Assembly (NCBI RefSeq): GCF_900010755.1
Contig: NZ_CZJT01000103.1
Location: 186,001 to 250,000, forward strand
Direction of reading: 5' to 3'
DNA: 64,000 nt
Origin: Paeniglutamicibacter antarcticus
Lineage (GTDB): Bacteria; Actinomycetota; Actinomycetes; Actinomycetales; Micrococcaceae
Shown: piece after piece, positions 36,395 to 45,812 of the stretch
How positions within the stretch are numbered: the stretch's first letter is position 1
How the letters are laid out: each line of letters opens with the position of its first letter
The notes under the pieces: generated by a model
Databases searched by the model: none
What the model was told of the DNA's origin: nothing
What the model saw: the letters and a program-made list of their open reading frames with translations, nothing else
Translations under genes and position numbers: made by a program

Positions 36395-37774
36395 GTGGCC
36401 GAATCGGCAGCAACGCAAGAATTCGACATCCTCATTCTCGGCGGCGGTTCCGCTGGCTACTCGGCAGCATTGCGCGCCGTGCAGCTTGGCTTCACCGTCG
36501 GCCTGATTGAAAAGGCCAAGCTCGGTGGCACCTGCCTGCACTGGGGTTGCATCCCCACCAAGGCGTACCTGCACTCGGCCGAATTGGCCGAGAACGCCCG
36601 CGAAGGTGCCAAGTACGGCATCAACACCACCCTTGAGTCGATCGACCTCGGCGCCGTGCGCAGCTACAAGGACAATATTGTCGCTGGCAAGTACAAGGGC
36701 CTGACCGGCCTGCTGAAGATGAAGAAGGTGACCGTTATCGAAGGTAACGGCCGCCTGGTTTCCCAGGACACCATCGACGTTGATGGCGTGCCGTACAAGG
36801 GCAAGAACATCATCTTGGCCACCGGTTCCGAGTCGAAGACCTTCGGCCTGGAAATTGGCGGACGCATTCTCACCAGCACCGAAGCGCTGAACATGGACAC
36901 CCTGCCGAAGAGCGCCATCGTTCTCGGCGGAGGCGTCATCGGCGTTGAATTCGCTTCCGTGTGGAAGTCCTTCGGCGTCGACGTGACTATCGTTGAAGGC
37001 CTACCTTCATTGGTTCCGAACGAGGATCCCTCGATCATCAAGAACCTGGAGCGTGCCTTCAAGAAGCGCGGCATCAAGTTCAACACCGGCGTCTTCTTCG
37101 AAAAGGTTGAGCAGGATGCCAACGGCGTCAAGGTCTCCCTGGCCGACGGCAAGACCCTTGAGGCAGAGATCGTCCTCGTTGCAGTTGGCCGCGGCCCGGT
37201 CACCGAGGGCCTGGGCTACGAAGCCCAGGGCATCCCGATGGACCGTGGTTTCGTACTCATCAACGAGCGCTGCCACACCGGCGTGGGCAACATCTACGCA
37301 ATCGGCGACATCGTCCCGGGCGTACAGCTTGCACACCGCGGCTACCAGCACGGCATCTTCGTTGCCGAGGAAATCGCCGGCCTGAACCCGGTGGTTGTTG
37401 AAGACATCAACATCCCGAAGGTCACCTTCTGCGAGCCGGAAATTGCTTCGGTTGGCTACTCCGAGCCGGCCGCCAAGGCCAAGTTCGGCGAAGACCAGAT
37501 CGAGACCACCGAGTACAACCTGGCCGGCAACGGCAAGTCCTCGATCCTGGGCACCTCCGGTTTGATCAAGATGGTTCGCGTCAAGAACGGCCCGATCGTC
37601 GGCGTTCACGGCATCGGCGGCCGCATTGGCGAGCAGATCGGTGAAGCACAGCTCATCGTGAACTGGGAAGCCTACCCGGAGGATGTTGCACAGCTCATCC
37701 ACGCACACCCGACGCAGAACGAATCGCTCGGCGAGGCCGCAATGGCCCTGGCCGGCAAGCCGCTGCACGGTTAG
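36395..37774 (+). CDS. lpd: Dihydrolipoyl dehydrogenase (E3)
   Basis: The 459-residue flavoprotein reoxidises dihydrolipoamide in 2-oxo acid dehydrogenase complexes. It has the FAD motif ILGGGSAGYSAALRA, the redox disulfide GGTCLHWGCIPTK, the NAD motif VLGGGVIGVEFASVW, YAIGDIVPGVQLAH and the C-terminal His-Glu dyad in HAHPTQNESLGEA. It is a GTG start with GAGGGAGC upstream. It precedes sucB by 143 bp and serves with it in the 2-oxoglutarate and pyruvate complexes. Confidence 0.97.
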   Translation: MAESAATQEFDILILGGGSAGYSAALRAVQLGFTVGLIEKAKLGGTCLHWGCIPTKAYLHSAELAENAREGAKYGINTTLESIDLGAVRSYKDNIVAGKYKGLTGLLKMKKVTVIEGNGRLVSQDTIDVDGVPYKGKNIILATGSESKTFGLEIGGRILTSTEALNMDTLPKSAIVLGGGVIGVEFASVWKSFGVDVTIVEGLPSLVPNEDPSIIKNLERAFKKRGIKFNTGVFFEKVEQDANGVKVSLADGKTLEAEIVLVAVGRGPVTEGLGYEAQGIPMDRGFVLINERCHTGVGNIYAIGDIVPGVQLAHRGYQHGIFVAEEIAGLNPVVVEDINIPKVTFCEPEIASVGYSEPAAKAKFGEDQIETTEYNLAGNGKSSILGTSGLIKMVRVKNGPIVGVHGIGGRIGEQIGEAQLIVNWEAYPEDVAQLIHAHPTQNESLGEAAMALAGKPLHG

Positions 37775-37788
37775 TCACATTTTATTTG

Positions 37789-37823
37789 CCGGGCACGTTT
37801 ACCCATGAGGTGGACGTGCCCGG
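37789..37823 (+). terminator. Hairpin between lpd and sucB
   Basis: CCGGGCACGT (37789-37798) pairs with ACGTGCCCGG (37814-37823). No U-run follows, so it may reduce rather than end transcription into sucB. Confidence 0.5.
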
Positions 37824-37917
37824 TGCACTAAGCTCGGAGGCAACGCCTCCCACGAGATCTGCGGTAATATCGCGGATCTTTCGCACACAAATTTAGTTTT
37901 AGGAGAACGGGAACAAG

Positions 37918-39663
37918 ATGTCTGAAACCGTGAACTTGCCCGCTTTGGGTGAAAGCGTCACCGAAGGCACCGTGACACGCTGGCTCAAGCAGGTCGGCGA
38001 CCGCGTCGAGGTAGACGAGCCGTTGCTGGAAGTTTCGACCGACAAGGTCGACACCGAAATCCCTTCGCCGTTTGCCGGCGTTATTGAAGAAATCCTTGTC
38101 GCCGAGGACGAGACCGCCGAAGTTGGAGCCCCCCTGGTTCGCATTGGCGATGGCTCGGGCTCCGCAGCCGCACCGGTTGCCGAGGCACCGGTTGCAGAAG
38201 AGGCCCCGGTTGCCGCACCGGCACCCGTCGCTGAGGCAGCCCCGGCTGCACCGGCCGCCGCTGCAGCTCCGGCCGCAGGCACCGAGATCACCCTTCCGGC
38301 TTTGGGCGAATCCGTCACCGAAGGCACCGTCACCCGCTGGCTGAAGGCCGTTGGCGATGACGTTGCCGTTGACGAGCCATTGCTTGAGGTTTCCACCGAC
38401 AAGGTCGACACCGAGGTTCCTTCCCCGGTTGCCGGCACCCTGCTGGAAATCCGCGTGGCCGAAGATGAGACCACCGAAGTTGGCGCAGTGCTGGCAATCA
38501 TCGGTGCTGCAGGCGCAGCCGCCCCAGTTGAAGCTCCGGCTCCGGCCGCTGCCCCGGCACCGGTTGCAGCACCTGCCGCTCCTGTTGCAGCCCCGGCTCC
38601 GGCTCCCGCCGCACCTGTTGCAGCCCCCGCCGCACCTGTTGCAGCACCTGCCGCTCCAGTTGCAGCCCCTGCCGCTCCTGTTGCAGCCTCGGCTCCGGCC
38701 GCACCGGTTGCAGCAGCCGCAGCAGGCAACGACGGCTACGTCACCCCGCTGGTTCGCCGTTTGGCCAACCAGAACGGTGTTGACTTGGCAACCGTGACCG
38801 GCACCGGCGTCGGTGGCCGCATCCGCAAGCAGGACGTCATCGAGGCAGCTGCCGCTGCAAAGACCGTTTCCGCTCCGGCTGCAGCGCCTGTCGCAGCAGC
38901 CGCCCCGGCCGCAGCCGCGGCCCCGGTTGTAGCTTCCTCGTTGCGCGGTACCGTGGCCAAGGCCCCGCGTATCCGCCAGGTCATCGCCCGCCGCATGCGC
39001 GAGTCGCTGGATGTTTCAACCCAGCTGACCCAGGTGCACGAGGTTGACTTGACCCGCATCGTCAAGCTGCGCGGCGCCACCAAGGATGCCTTCTTGGCAA
39101 CCAACGGCACCAAGCTGACCTACCTGCCGTTCATTGCCAAGGCAGTTGCCGAAGCACTGAAGGTGCACCCGAAGCTGAACGCCGAATACGATGAGGCCAA
39201 GCAGGAAATCACCTACCACAACGCCGAACACCTGGCGATTGCTGTAGACACCGACAAGGGTCTGCTGGTTCCGGTTATTTCCAACGCAGGTGACCTGAAC
39301 CTTGCCGGTCTGGCCGGCAAGATCGCGGACGTCGCAAACCGTACGCGTACCAACAAGATTGGTCCGGACGAGCTCTCGGGCGGAACCTTCTCGATCACCA
39401 ACATCGGTTCGGTTGGCGCACTGTTCGACACCCCGATCATCAACCAGCCGCAGGTTGCAATCCTCGGCACCGGTGCGATCGTCAAGCGTGCAGTTGTTGT
39501 CACCGGCGCTGACGGCGATGACACCATTGCCATCCGCCACATGATGTACCTGTCGCTGACCTACGATCACCGTTTGGTTGACGGCGCCGATGCAGGTCGC
39601 TTCCTGCAGACGCTGAAGGCACGCCTTGAAGCAGGCGCCTTCCAGGCCGACCTCGGTCTCTAA
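37918..39663 (+). CDS. sucB: 2-oxo acid dehydrogenase E2 with two lipoyl domains (dihydrolipoamide succinyltransferase)
   Basis: The 581-residue protein has two lipoyl domains, each with the modified Lys in STDKVDTE (residues about 43 and 164). Ala/Pro linkers follow each domain, then a peripheral-subunit-binding domain ([32 protein letters not shown]) and a catalytic acyltransferase domain ending with [17 protein letters not shown] (His-Asp active site). It transfers succinyl groups to CoA. It lies beside lpd and upstream of lipB-lipA, whose products build its lipoyl groups. Confidence 0.95.
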   Translation: MSETVNLPALGESVTEGTVTRWLKQVGDRVEVDEPLLEVSTDKVDTEIPSPFAGVIEEILVAEDETAEVGAPLVRIGDGSGSAAAPVAEAPVAEEAPVAAPAPVAEAAPAAPAAAAAPAAGTEITLPALGESVTEGTVTRWLKAVGDDVAVDEPLLEVSTDKVDTEVPSPVAGTLLEIRVAEDETTEVGAVLAIIGAAGAAAPVEAPAPAAAPAPVAAPAAPVAAPAPAPAAPVAAPAAPVAAPAAPVAAPAAPVAASAPAAPVAAAAAGNDGYVTPLVRRLANQNGVDLATVTGTGVGGRIRKQDVIEAAAAAKTVSAPAAAPVAAAAPAAAAAPVVASSLRGTVAKAPRIRQVIARRMRESLDVSTQLTQVHEVDLTRIVKLRGATKDAFLATNGTKLTYLPFIAKAVAEALKVHPKLNAEYDEAKQEITYHNAEHLAIAVDTDKGLLVPVISNAGDLNLAGLAGKIADVANRTRTNKIGPDELSGGTFSITNIGSVGALFDTPIINQPQVAILGTGAIVKRAVVVTGADGDDTIAIRHMMYLSLTYDHRLVDGADAGRFLQTLKARLEAGAFQADLGL

Positions 39664-39680
39664 GACTCCGGGTTTCGCCT

Positions 39681-39721
39681 AAATAGGGTCGCACTCCCCC
39701 TCCGGGAGTGCGACCCTATTT
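39681..39721 (+). terminator. Terminator after sucB
   Basis: AAATAGGGTCGCACTCCC (39681-39698) pairs with GGGAGTGCGACCCTATTT (39704-39721), followed by CATTTG. The stem is 18 bp. Confidence 0.9.
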
Positions 39722-39797
39722 CATTTGCTCATGTCATCGGATACTTGTTTGGTCCGGAGAGTTCTACATGCTGTCGAATTTCGATTAGGCTGGGATC

Positions 39798-40148
39798 ATG
39801 ACTTTTTTGCATGTATTCCTTGTATTCCTGCACATTTTGGGTGCAGCAGCGATCTTTGGCGGCTGGCTTGCCAACTTCAAGACCCCGACCGTCAACGTAT
39901 GGCAGTGGTACGGCTCGATCGCGCAGCTCGTCACCGGATTGCTGCTTGTAGGTCTTGCAGAAATGCAGGACTTCGAAGTTAACCACATCAAGATTGCCGT
40001 CAAGATCCTGCTGGCCATCGGCGTCTTCGTTGCAGCCCTGCTGGGTCGCAAGAAGATCAAGGCTGGCCTTCCGGTTCCGACAGGTCTGGCCCACGGCACC
40101 GGCGGCACCGCGCTAATCGCGATCGCTGTAGCGGTTCTCTGGGTCTAA
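39798..40148 (+). CDS. Small four-helix membrane protein of unknown function
   Basis: The 116-residue protein is almost wholly hydrophobic: helices at about 2-24, 36-55, 65-84 and 96-115, with one basic loop RKKIKAGLP. Histidines occur at the start of helix 1 and in the loop before helix 3. It recurs after sucB in related actinobacteria, but no function is known. The ATG follows TAGGCTGGGATC, a weak ribosome site. Confidence 0.7.
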   Translation: MTFLHVFLVFLHILGAAAIFGGWLANFKTPTVNVWQWYGSIAQLVTGLLLVGLAEMQDFEVNHIKIAVKILLAIGVFVAALLGRKKIKAGLPVPTGLAHGTGGTALIAIAVAVLWV

Positions 40149-40170
40149 TTCCCCGGAAACAAATTTCTTT

Positions 40171-40206
40171 GATGCGGTGTGCGCCCCCACGGGTGCACAC
40201 CGCATC
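40171..40206 (+). terminator. Hairpin after the small membrane protein gene
   Basis: GATGCGGTGTGC (40171-40182) pairs with GCACACCGCATC (40195-40206). No clear U-run follows. Confidence 0.55.
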
Positions 40207-40339
40207 GCTGCTTAATCTTGGCCCCGGAACCGCACCGGTGCCGCCGGGAGTCGAACCCTTTCAGTTATCTTGGCACGGCCTTAGGATGGAAATCGGGCGC
40301 GAAAGCACCCGTCCGCCGCAATTTCTAGGAGTTGTCATC

Positions 40340-40774
40340 ATGGCCGTTACTCGAAGCGCACGCACTGTCTGGACCGGGGACTTGATATCTGGCTCCGGTG
40401 AAACCACCTTTGCAACTTCAGGCATCGGCACCTTCCCGGTGACCTGGCGAGCCCGCGCCGAAGCCGCCGAGGGCAAGACCAGCCCGGAGGAGCTCATCGC
40501 CGCCGCACACGCATCCTGTTTCTCCATGGCGCTGAGCAACATGCTAAAGGAAGCCGGGCACACCGCCCAAGGCCTTGAAACCACCGCGGAAGTCGATTTT
40601 GACACCAGCAACGGACCCGCCATCAGCGAAATTCGACTGACCCTTGTCGCAAGCGTCGAAGGTCTTGACAACGCTGAATTCCAGAAACTGGCCATGGCTG
40701 CAAAGGAAGGCTGCCCTGTTTCAGCAGCCTTGGCAGCTGTACCGTCCATCACGCTCGACGCACGCCTGGCCTAA
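40340..40774 (+). CDS. OsmC/Ohr-family peroxidase
   Basis: The 144-residue protein belongs to the thiol-dependent peroxide-reducing family. Both redox cysteines are present: Cys60 in AAHASCFSMAL and Cys125 in AAKEGCPVSAAL. An Arg-Glu pair needed for activity is expected in the N-terminal strands (WRARAEAAEG). The ATG at 40340 has TAGGAG upstream; earlier in-frame codons have no ribosome site. Substrate (organic hydroperoxide or other) cannot be told. Confidence 0.88.
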   Translation: MAVTRSARTVWTGDLISGSGETTFATSGIGTFPVTWRARAEAAEGKTSPEELIAAAHASCFSMALSNMLKEAGHTAQGLETTAEVDFDTSNGPAISEIRLTLVASVEGLDNAEFQKLAMAAKEGCPVSAALAAVPSITLDARLA

Positions 40775-40782
40775 ACACGCAG

Positions 40783-40828
40783 GGATCCGGTGGCCCAAAG
40801 GGGTCCGTCTGCTAGGGTCACCGGATCC
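40783..40828. terminator. Shared terminator of the OsmC gene and the kinase gene
   Basis: GGATCCGGTG (40783-40792) pairs with CACCGGATCC (40819-40828), between the two convergent genes; AAAATTT follows. Confidence 0.65.
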
Positions 40829-40847
40829 TGAAAATTTCATGGACGCT

Positions 40848-42458
40848 TCAGTTGCGGTTCGTGTCGGAGGGGGTGACGTCCCAAATTTTCCACGCTTCAG
40901 TGCCTCCTCGCATCTCAATTTTGATCTCCTGTTTCTGGGCGCTACGCGCCGTGAGCAACGCCTTCCCGGAAGCATCCACATAGGCATATCCGCTTTGAAT
41001 GCTGGTTGCACCTACCAGTGATTTGCCAGCATCGGTGTGTTCATCGACGAATACATCAGCAAGGCGCGTTTGCAGTGATCTAATGCTGAGGCCGTTGCGC
41101 TTCAGGAGCACCAGGACTTCCTTGTCACGTTTCAATGCTGGTGAGTCTGGCACGTAGATGGTTTCCAGGCCTGCCACATCGCCTGCCATCAAAAACCCAT
41201 CCCTGCGCAATGTCAGGTCGGTTGCCGCCACGAGAAGTTCTTCCGCGGCTATTGGAGACTTGGGTGGACCTTCACTTTCCATACCTGCCTCCACACCCAC
41301 GTTTACCTCTACATGGCCACGTGATTGAATGTTTTCTTCCTGGAAACCAGAGCTCCCAATTGACTGAGCCGCAACAGCGCCAGCCCCCACTAAAGCCATT
41401 CCAAGAAGCACGGCCACTGCAAGCTTCTTCTTTCCATGAACTCGTGGCCGTAGCTTGTGGCCCTTCGCCCACAGCTTTTGCTGATCATCACCCCGCGTGC
41501 GGTCATCAAACTCTTCTTGATCCGGGGCCTTCCCCGAAAGCATTGCTTTCCGGTTTCGAAGGCGACGCTGCTGGGATGCACTTCCGGTTCCTTGGGCCCG
41601 TGAGAAGAACCATCGGCGCGGAAGGGTTTGTTTGGTGGTGAGCATGTGTTTGAGCGCTTCCGGTTCAACTGCATCCCCAAGTTCCACGGCCGCCGGCGTT
41701 CCGCCAACGAAGATGCGCTGGGCGAATTGGCCGGCAGTAGGCCGTCGCTCCGGATCTTCCGCCAATCCATCCTCCAGAAGCATCGCCAACTCGTCATTCA
41801 CCTCGGGAACCACTGCGCCAATCGGGATCCTGTTGATGGCTTGCACGGGTGCCCGCCCGGTCAACAGGTACCAGGCGCAGGCAGCCAACCCGTAAACATC
41901 ACGTGCCGGCTCCAACTCTCCCGAGTCGGCCCGTCTTGCGACCTCGGGCGCACAAAATCCACTGGTCCCGTAGTCGCTGGGGGTTTCGCCGCGAATCGAA
42001 CGGTTGCCGAAGTCACCGAGTTTAGGTTTGCCCTCGGCGGTGAACAAGATGTTCCGCGGGCTGAGGTCCCCGTGCGTCATACCCTGTTCGTGAAGGTGTT
42101 GGAGGACTTCGGCCATCGGTGCAATCACCGTCATCATCTCACCGACACTCAAAGGTCCCCTGGCGGAAACCACCGCCGCGGCACTGCCTGCCGGGCAATA
42201 CTCCATCAGGAGTCCGGGGCCTTGCGAAGTTTCCACGAAGCCGAGTTGCTTGACGAGAAACTCATGATGCATTTCCAGGTACAGCGCACTGTCCTGGCGA
42301 AATGTTTCGTCATATGGAACCACTTTCAGGACAATTTCCTGCCCCGTGACGTCATCTTGAAGCACCCAGGCATTTCCGCTTCCACCCGCGCCGAGGCATC
42401 GCTTGGTCGTATATCTGCTGATCCGCGGCGGTTCTAGTGTTTTCTCATGTGTTTCCAT
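40848..42458 (-). CDS. Membrane-anchored Ser/Thr protein kinase (HGD type)
   Basis: The 536-residue protein has an N-terminal Hanks-type kinase domain (residues about 15-250). The glycine-rich loop is LGAGGSGNA, Lys45 lies in VLKVV, the catalytic loop is HGDLSPRN (129-136) with HGD replacing HRD, DFG is at 149-151 and APE is present as CAPE. A membrane segment is at about 344-366, followed by an extracytoplasmic domain of about 170 residues with no PASTA repeats. Core catalytic residues are present, so it is probably active. The signal sensed is unknown. Confidence 0.88.
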   Translation of the reverse strand: METHEKTLEPPRISRYTTKRCLGAGGSGNAWVLQDDVTGQEIVLKVVPYDETFRQDSALYLEMHHEFLVKQLGFVETSQGPGLLMEYCPAGSAAAVVSARGPLSVGEMMTVIAPMAEVLQHLHEQGMTHGDLSPRNILFTAEGKPKLGDFGNRSIRGETPSDYGTSGFCAPEVARRADSGELEPARDVYGLAACAWYLLTGRAPVQAINRIPIGAVVPEVNDELAMLLEDGLAEDPERRPTAGQFAQRIFVGGTPAAVELGDAVEPEALKHMLTTKQTLPRRWFFSRAQGTGSASQQRRLRNRKAMLSGKAPDQEEFDDRTRGDDQQKLWAKGHKLRPRVHGKKKLAVAVLLGMALVGAGAVAAQSIGSSGFQEENIQSRGHVEVNVGVEAGMESEGPPKSPIAAEELLVAATDLTLRRDGFLMAGDVAGLETIYVPDSPALKRDKEVLVLLKRNGLSIRSLQTRLADVFVDEHTDAGKSLVGATSIQSGYAYVDASGKALLTARSAQKQEIKIEMRGGTEAWKIWDVTPSDTNRN

Positions 42459-42561
42459 GCAGTAGTTCTACACTTCAAAGAAGAATCTCGTTTTGTTTAT
42501 CCACAACGTCTGTGTCTACGCAAATTCGAAAGGGCCTAACCAAAGGCGTACGGTGTTGGCC

Positions 42562-43242
42562 ATGAGCATCAAATTCGAACGAATTGGCGTCTTGCCTGAG
42601 CTTGTTGACTACCAAGAGGCGTGGGATTTACAACGCCGAATCCACGAGGAAGTCACACTTGGACAGGCAGGGCCAACCGTCCTCCTGCTGGAACACGAAG
42701 AAGTGTACACAGCCGGCCGCCGCACTGAACCAGAAGATCGTCCAATCGACGGAACCCCGGTTGTCGATGTCGACAGGGGCGGGAAGCTGACTTGGCACGG
42801 GCCGGGACAACTTGTCGGCTACCCAATCGTGCGGCTGCTGGACATGAAGGGTATTCGCGAGTACGTAGCAATCCTGGAAGAAGCGCTGATCAACACGGCA
42901 GCAGCATTCGGTGTGCAGACAACACGAATCCGGGGCCGCAGCGGCGTATGGATCCAAGGAATCAACGGGGCACAAGACCGCAAACTCGCGGCCATCGGAA
43001 TCCGTGTCGACCACGGCGTCACCATGCATGGTTTCGCTTTGAACTGCTCCAACGAGCTCACCCCATATGCACAAATCATTCCCTGCGGAATCACCGACGC
43101 CGGGGTCACAAGCCTCAGCGAAGAGGCGGGAACCACCATCACTCCAGCCGACGTCCTTGACCGAGTCGAACAAGAACTCGAAGCACTGCTGAGTCCCGCC
43201 GTGATACTGACAGCAACGACCCTTGAAGGAGCCCAACGATGA
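42562..43242 (+). CDS. lipB: Octanoyltransferase (lipoyl(octanoyl) transferase)
   Basis: The 226-residue enzyme moves octanoyl groups from acyl carrier protein to lipoyl domains. [21 protein letters not shown] is the family signature with the catalytic-region His, [11 protein letters not shown] follows and [22 protein letters not shown] has the active-site Cys (NPCGI-like). The ATG at 42562 fits the family start; GTG at 42553 with AAAGG upstream is an alternative. Its TGA overlaps the lipA ATG (ATGA), so the two are coupled. Confidence 0.95.
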   Translation: MSIKFERIGVLPELVDYQEAWDLQRRIHEEVTLGQAGPTVLLLEHEEVYTAGRRTEPEDRPIDGTPVVDVDRGGKLTWHGPGQLVGYPIVRLLDMKGIREYVAILEEALINTAAAFGVQTTRIRGRSGVWIQGINGAQDRKLAAIGIRVDHGVTMHGFALNCSNELTPYAQIIPCGITDAGVTSLSEEAGTTITPADVLDRVEQELEALLSPAVILTATTLEGAQR

Positions 43243-44240
43243 GCGCCGCACCAGAAGGCCGCCGCCTGCTACGCATCGAACAACGCAACTCGGCAACACC
43301 GGTTGAGCGCAAACCAGCCTGGATCAAGGCCAAGGTGAACATCGGCCCCGAATACGTGGGGTTGAAAAAACTCGTCAAATCCGAGGGGCTGAATACGGTT
43401 TGTGAAGAGGCCGGTTGCCCGAATATCTTTGAATGCTGGGAAGACAAGGAAGCGACCTTCCTGATCGGCGGATCAGAGTGCACCCGCCGCTGTGATTTCT
43501 GCCAGATCGACACCGGCAAGCCGCAAGCCATTGACCGCGCCGAACCGTTCAAGGTCGCCATGAGCGTAAAGAAAATGGGACTGCGTTATGCAACGGTCAC
43601 CGGAGTGGCCCGCGATGACCTCGAAGACGAGGGAATCTGGCTGTATGCCGAGACGGTCCGCCGCATCCACCAGTTGAACCCCGGCACCGGCGTTGAATTG
43701 CTCATCCCGGATTTCTCGGGAAAGCCAGAATTCCTTGACGAGATTTGTGCTTCGGCTCCCGAGGTTTACGCACACAACCTCGAGACTGTACCGCGCCTGT
43801 TCAAGTCAATCCGCCCGGCCTTCCGTTACGAGCGTTCCCTCGATGTCATTACACAGGGCCGCGCCAACGGGATGATTACCAAATCCAACCTGATCCTGGG
43901 AATGGGAGAGACCCGCGAGGAAATCTCCGAGGCCATCAAGGACTTGGTCGAAGCCGGCTGCGACCTGCTGACAATCACCCAGTACCTGCGTCCCACCGAA
44001 CGCCACCACCCCGTCGAACGCTGGGTCAAGCCCCAGGAGTTTGTGGAGCTGCAACAGGAGGCCGAGGAATTGGGGATCCTCGGGGTCATGAGCGGCCCGC
44101 TGGTCAGGTCCTCCTACCGCGCCGGTCGCTTGTGGGCTGCCGCGATGCGCAAGAAGGGCTTGCCGATTCCAGAGGCGTTGGCGCACATCGAGGATTCCGG
44201 TGACACACGGCAGGAAGCCGCGTCGCTGGTCGGCACATAG
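43239..44240 (+). CDS. lipA: Lipoyl synthase
   Basis: The 333-residue radical SAM enzyme inserts two sulfurs into octanoyl groups. It shows the auxiliary cluster cysteines in [13 protein letters not shown] and the radical SAM motif CTRRCDFC, and the C-terminal conserved SSYRAGRL with a Ser that ligates the auxiliary cluster. It completes the lipoylation of SucB encoded 4 kb upstream. It starts within the lipB stop codon. Confidence 0.97.
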   Translation: MSAAPEGRRLLRIEQRNSATPVERKPAWIKAKVNIGPEYVGLKKLVKSEGLNTVCEEAGCPNIFECWEDKEATFLIGGSECTRRCDFCQIDTGKPQAIDRAEPFKVAMSVKKMGLRYATVTGVARDDLEDEGIWLYAETVRRIHQLNPGTGVELLIPDFSGKPEFLDEICASAPEVYAHNLETVPRLFKSIRPAFRYERSLDVITQGRANGMITKSNLILGMGETREEISEAIKDLVEAGCDLLTITQYLRPTERHHPVERWVKPQEFVELQQEAEELGILGVMSGPLVRSSYRAGRLWAAAMRKKGLPIPEALAHIEDSGDTRQEAASLVGT

Positions 44241-44272
44241 TCAGTCCTCGGATCGCGTAGAATTGAATCACT

Positions 44273-45022
44273 ATGGCCAAAAACACCGATAATGCCTCGA
44301 GCGAGGCTGCAAGCCCGAAGCGTGGACTCTTCTCACGCAAGCCAAAGGCCGAGAAGGCCACTAAGGAACCAGGCCGGCTGAAACAGCTGGGCCAGGTCTT
44401 CCAGATGACCCGCAAGAACGACCCGATGGTCGTCTGGCTGATGCTTCTGGCAGCCCTTGGCATTATTGTCGTAGGCCTCGTCATTGGCCTGCTGATCAAT
44501 AACTGGATCACCGCGGTACTCATCTCGATCCCGCTGGCATTGTTGGCTGCAACAATGATTCTTTCCCGTCGTGCCGAAAAGGCAGCATTCGTCCAGCTTG
44601 AGGGACGTCCGGGTGCAGCTGGCGCTGCCATGAGCGTGCTTCGTCGTGGCTGGATCCTCAAGGATGAGCCTGTTGCCGTGAACCCGCGCACCAAGGACCT
44701 TGTGTTCATGGCCATCGGCCGCGCCGGTGTGGTGCTGGTGACCGAAGGACCGACCACTCGTGTTCGCTCTTTGGTTGACGCCGAGCGCAAGCGCATGGGG
44801 CGAATTCTTCCCAACGTTCCGATCCACGTCATCAACGCCGGCAGCGAAGAGGGCCAGACTCCCCTGCATGAAGTCGGCAAGAAGATGAAGAAGCTTCCCA
44901 AGTCGATCACCAAACTTGAGATCAACGCCGTTGACAAGCGTTTGAGCACCCTGGGCAGCGCCAAGCTGCCGATCCCCAAGGGAATCGACCCGAACCGCGC
45001 CCGCCCATCGCGTGGCCGCTAA
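44273..45022 (+). CDS. DUF4191 membrane protein
   Basis: The 249-residue protein has a basic N-terminal tail with RGLFSRKPKAEKATK, LGQVFQMTRKNDP, two membrane segments at about 58-80 and 83-100, and a C-terminal cytoplasmic domain of about 150 residues. It matches the actinobacterial DUF4191 family that regularly follows lipA. Function is unknown. The gap to lipA is 32 bp, so they may be co-transcribed. Confidence 0.88.
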   Translation: MAKNTDNASSEAASPKRGLFSRKPKAEKATKEPGRLKQLGQVFQMTRKNDPMVVWLMLLAALGIIVVGLVIGLLINNWITAVLISIPLALLAATMILSRRAEKAAFVQLEGRPGAAGAAMSVLRRGWILKDEPVAVNPRTKDLVFMAIGRAGVVLVTEGPTTRVRSLVDAERKRMGRILPNVPIHVINAGSEEGQTPLHEVGKKMKKLPKSITKLEINAVDKRLSTLGSAKLPIPKGIDPNRARPSRGR

Positions 45023-45038
45023 ATCATCACCCCTTCTT

Positions 45039-45087
45039 TAAACGAGTGAGGAGCTGGACCCCCAGGGTCCAGCTCCTCACTCGTTTA
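45039..45087. terminator. Strong bidirectional terminator
   Basis: A 22-bp perfect stem runs from TAAACGAGTGAGG (start 45039) to CCTCACTCGTTTA (end 45087). It ends the lip/DUF4191 unit and the facing RDD gene. Confidence 0.9.
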
Positions 45088-45119
45088 AGTACTCAATGCC
45101 TCCGGCACTGGGCCACGTA

Positions 45120-45554
45120 TTAGATCCGTACAAGAATCGTCTTACCGATCCGGTCGTGGTAGCCACGCTGATCCGAATCACTGAACAACGGCGGGATAAC
45201 CAAGCAGATCAGCAGGGTCCGTACGATCCCGGTCAAAGGCTTTACGGCGGATCCGTCCATGCCCTGGACTTGCATGCCGAAGATGCGGTGCCCAATGGAG
45301 TGTCCGGTGACGCCGACAAAAAGCATTTGCATTGCAGCAAAGATAATCAGGTTCGCCGTGGGGTCCGATTTGAAGAAGAACAGCGAAATCAACATCGCGA
45401 TTCCCCAGTCGATCAGCAAGGCACCCACCCGTCTGCCGATCCGTGCGACGGACCCTTGTCCGCTTTCGGGGCGGCCCAGGCGCTTGCCCGGCCATTCCTG
45501 GTTGCTTAGTTGCGGCGGGCCCTCAAGCCACGAGCCAAAGTCTTTTCTTTCCAC
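45120..45554 (-). CDS. RDD-family membrane protein
   Basis: The 144-residue protein begins ERKDFGSWLEGPP, then has the RDD core ARIGRRVGALLIDWGIAMLISLFFF, GHSIGHRIFGMQVQ, and hydrophobic segments at about 45-65, 70-92 and 115-135. RDD proteins are putative small membrane transport or assembly proteins of unknown substrate. The GTG at 45554 begins the conserved sequence and is preferred over ATG at 45581, although neither has a strong ribosome site. It is divergent from glnA. Confidence 0.8.
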   Translation of the reverse strand: MERKDFGSWLEGPPQLSNQEWPGKRLGRPESGQGSVARIGRRVGALLIDWGIAMLISLFFFKSDPTANLIIFAAMQMLFVGVTGHSIGHRIFGMQVQGMDGSAVKPLTGIVRTLLICLVIPPLFSDSDQRGYHDRIGKTILVRI

Positions 45555-45667
45555 GGCTACAAGTCTACCGGGGGCGCCCAAATTCGCCGCCGTACTGGCT
45601 CAGCCGGCCACCATGCGCTCATCAAGGTGATTCACCCACCCCGAATCGATCGTCAAACGCCAAGTAT

Positions 45668-45705
45668 GTAACGTCGGTGAAACAATCGAGACACAGAAGA
45701 GTAAC
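45668..45705 (+). promoter_or_regulatory. GlnR-like nitrogen-control box upstream of glnA
   Basis: Four pentamers are separated by exactly 6 bp: GTAAC (45668-45672), GAAAC (45679-45683), GACAC (45690-45694) and GTAAC (45701-45705). This matches the a-n6-b-n6-a-n6-b spacing known for actinobacterial GlnR (consensus gTnAC / GaAAC). It lies 108 bp upstream of the glnA start. Binding is inferred. Confidence 0.65.
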
Positions 45706-45812
45706 GGCATAGGGCTATGGTTGATAACGAAGGAAGGGAACACCGCTTAGTTCATCCCCTTCCACGACAACCCCGAGTCGTAACCGAAGAAACCACACAG
45801 GAGTCCCTGACT

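Noticed and set aside
37899..38729. Minus-strand Ala/Thr-rich open frame and tandem short repeats inside sucB
   Set aside because: They result from the Ala/Pro linker codons of SucB (repeated GCACCTGCCGCTCCTGTTGCA-type stretches), which are usual for E2 linkers.
40237..40258. tRNA-3-prime-end-like sequence on the minus strand (GGGTTCGACTCCC followed by GGCGGCACC)
   Set aside because: Only three T-stem pairs form and the upstream bases give no anticodon or D arm; it overlaps nothing else that supports a tRNA or an att site.
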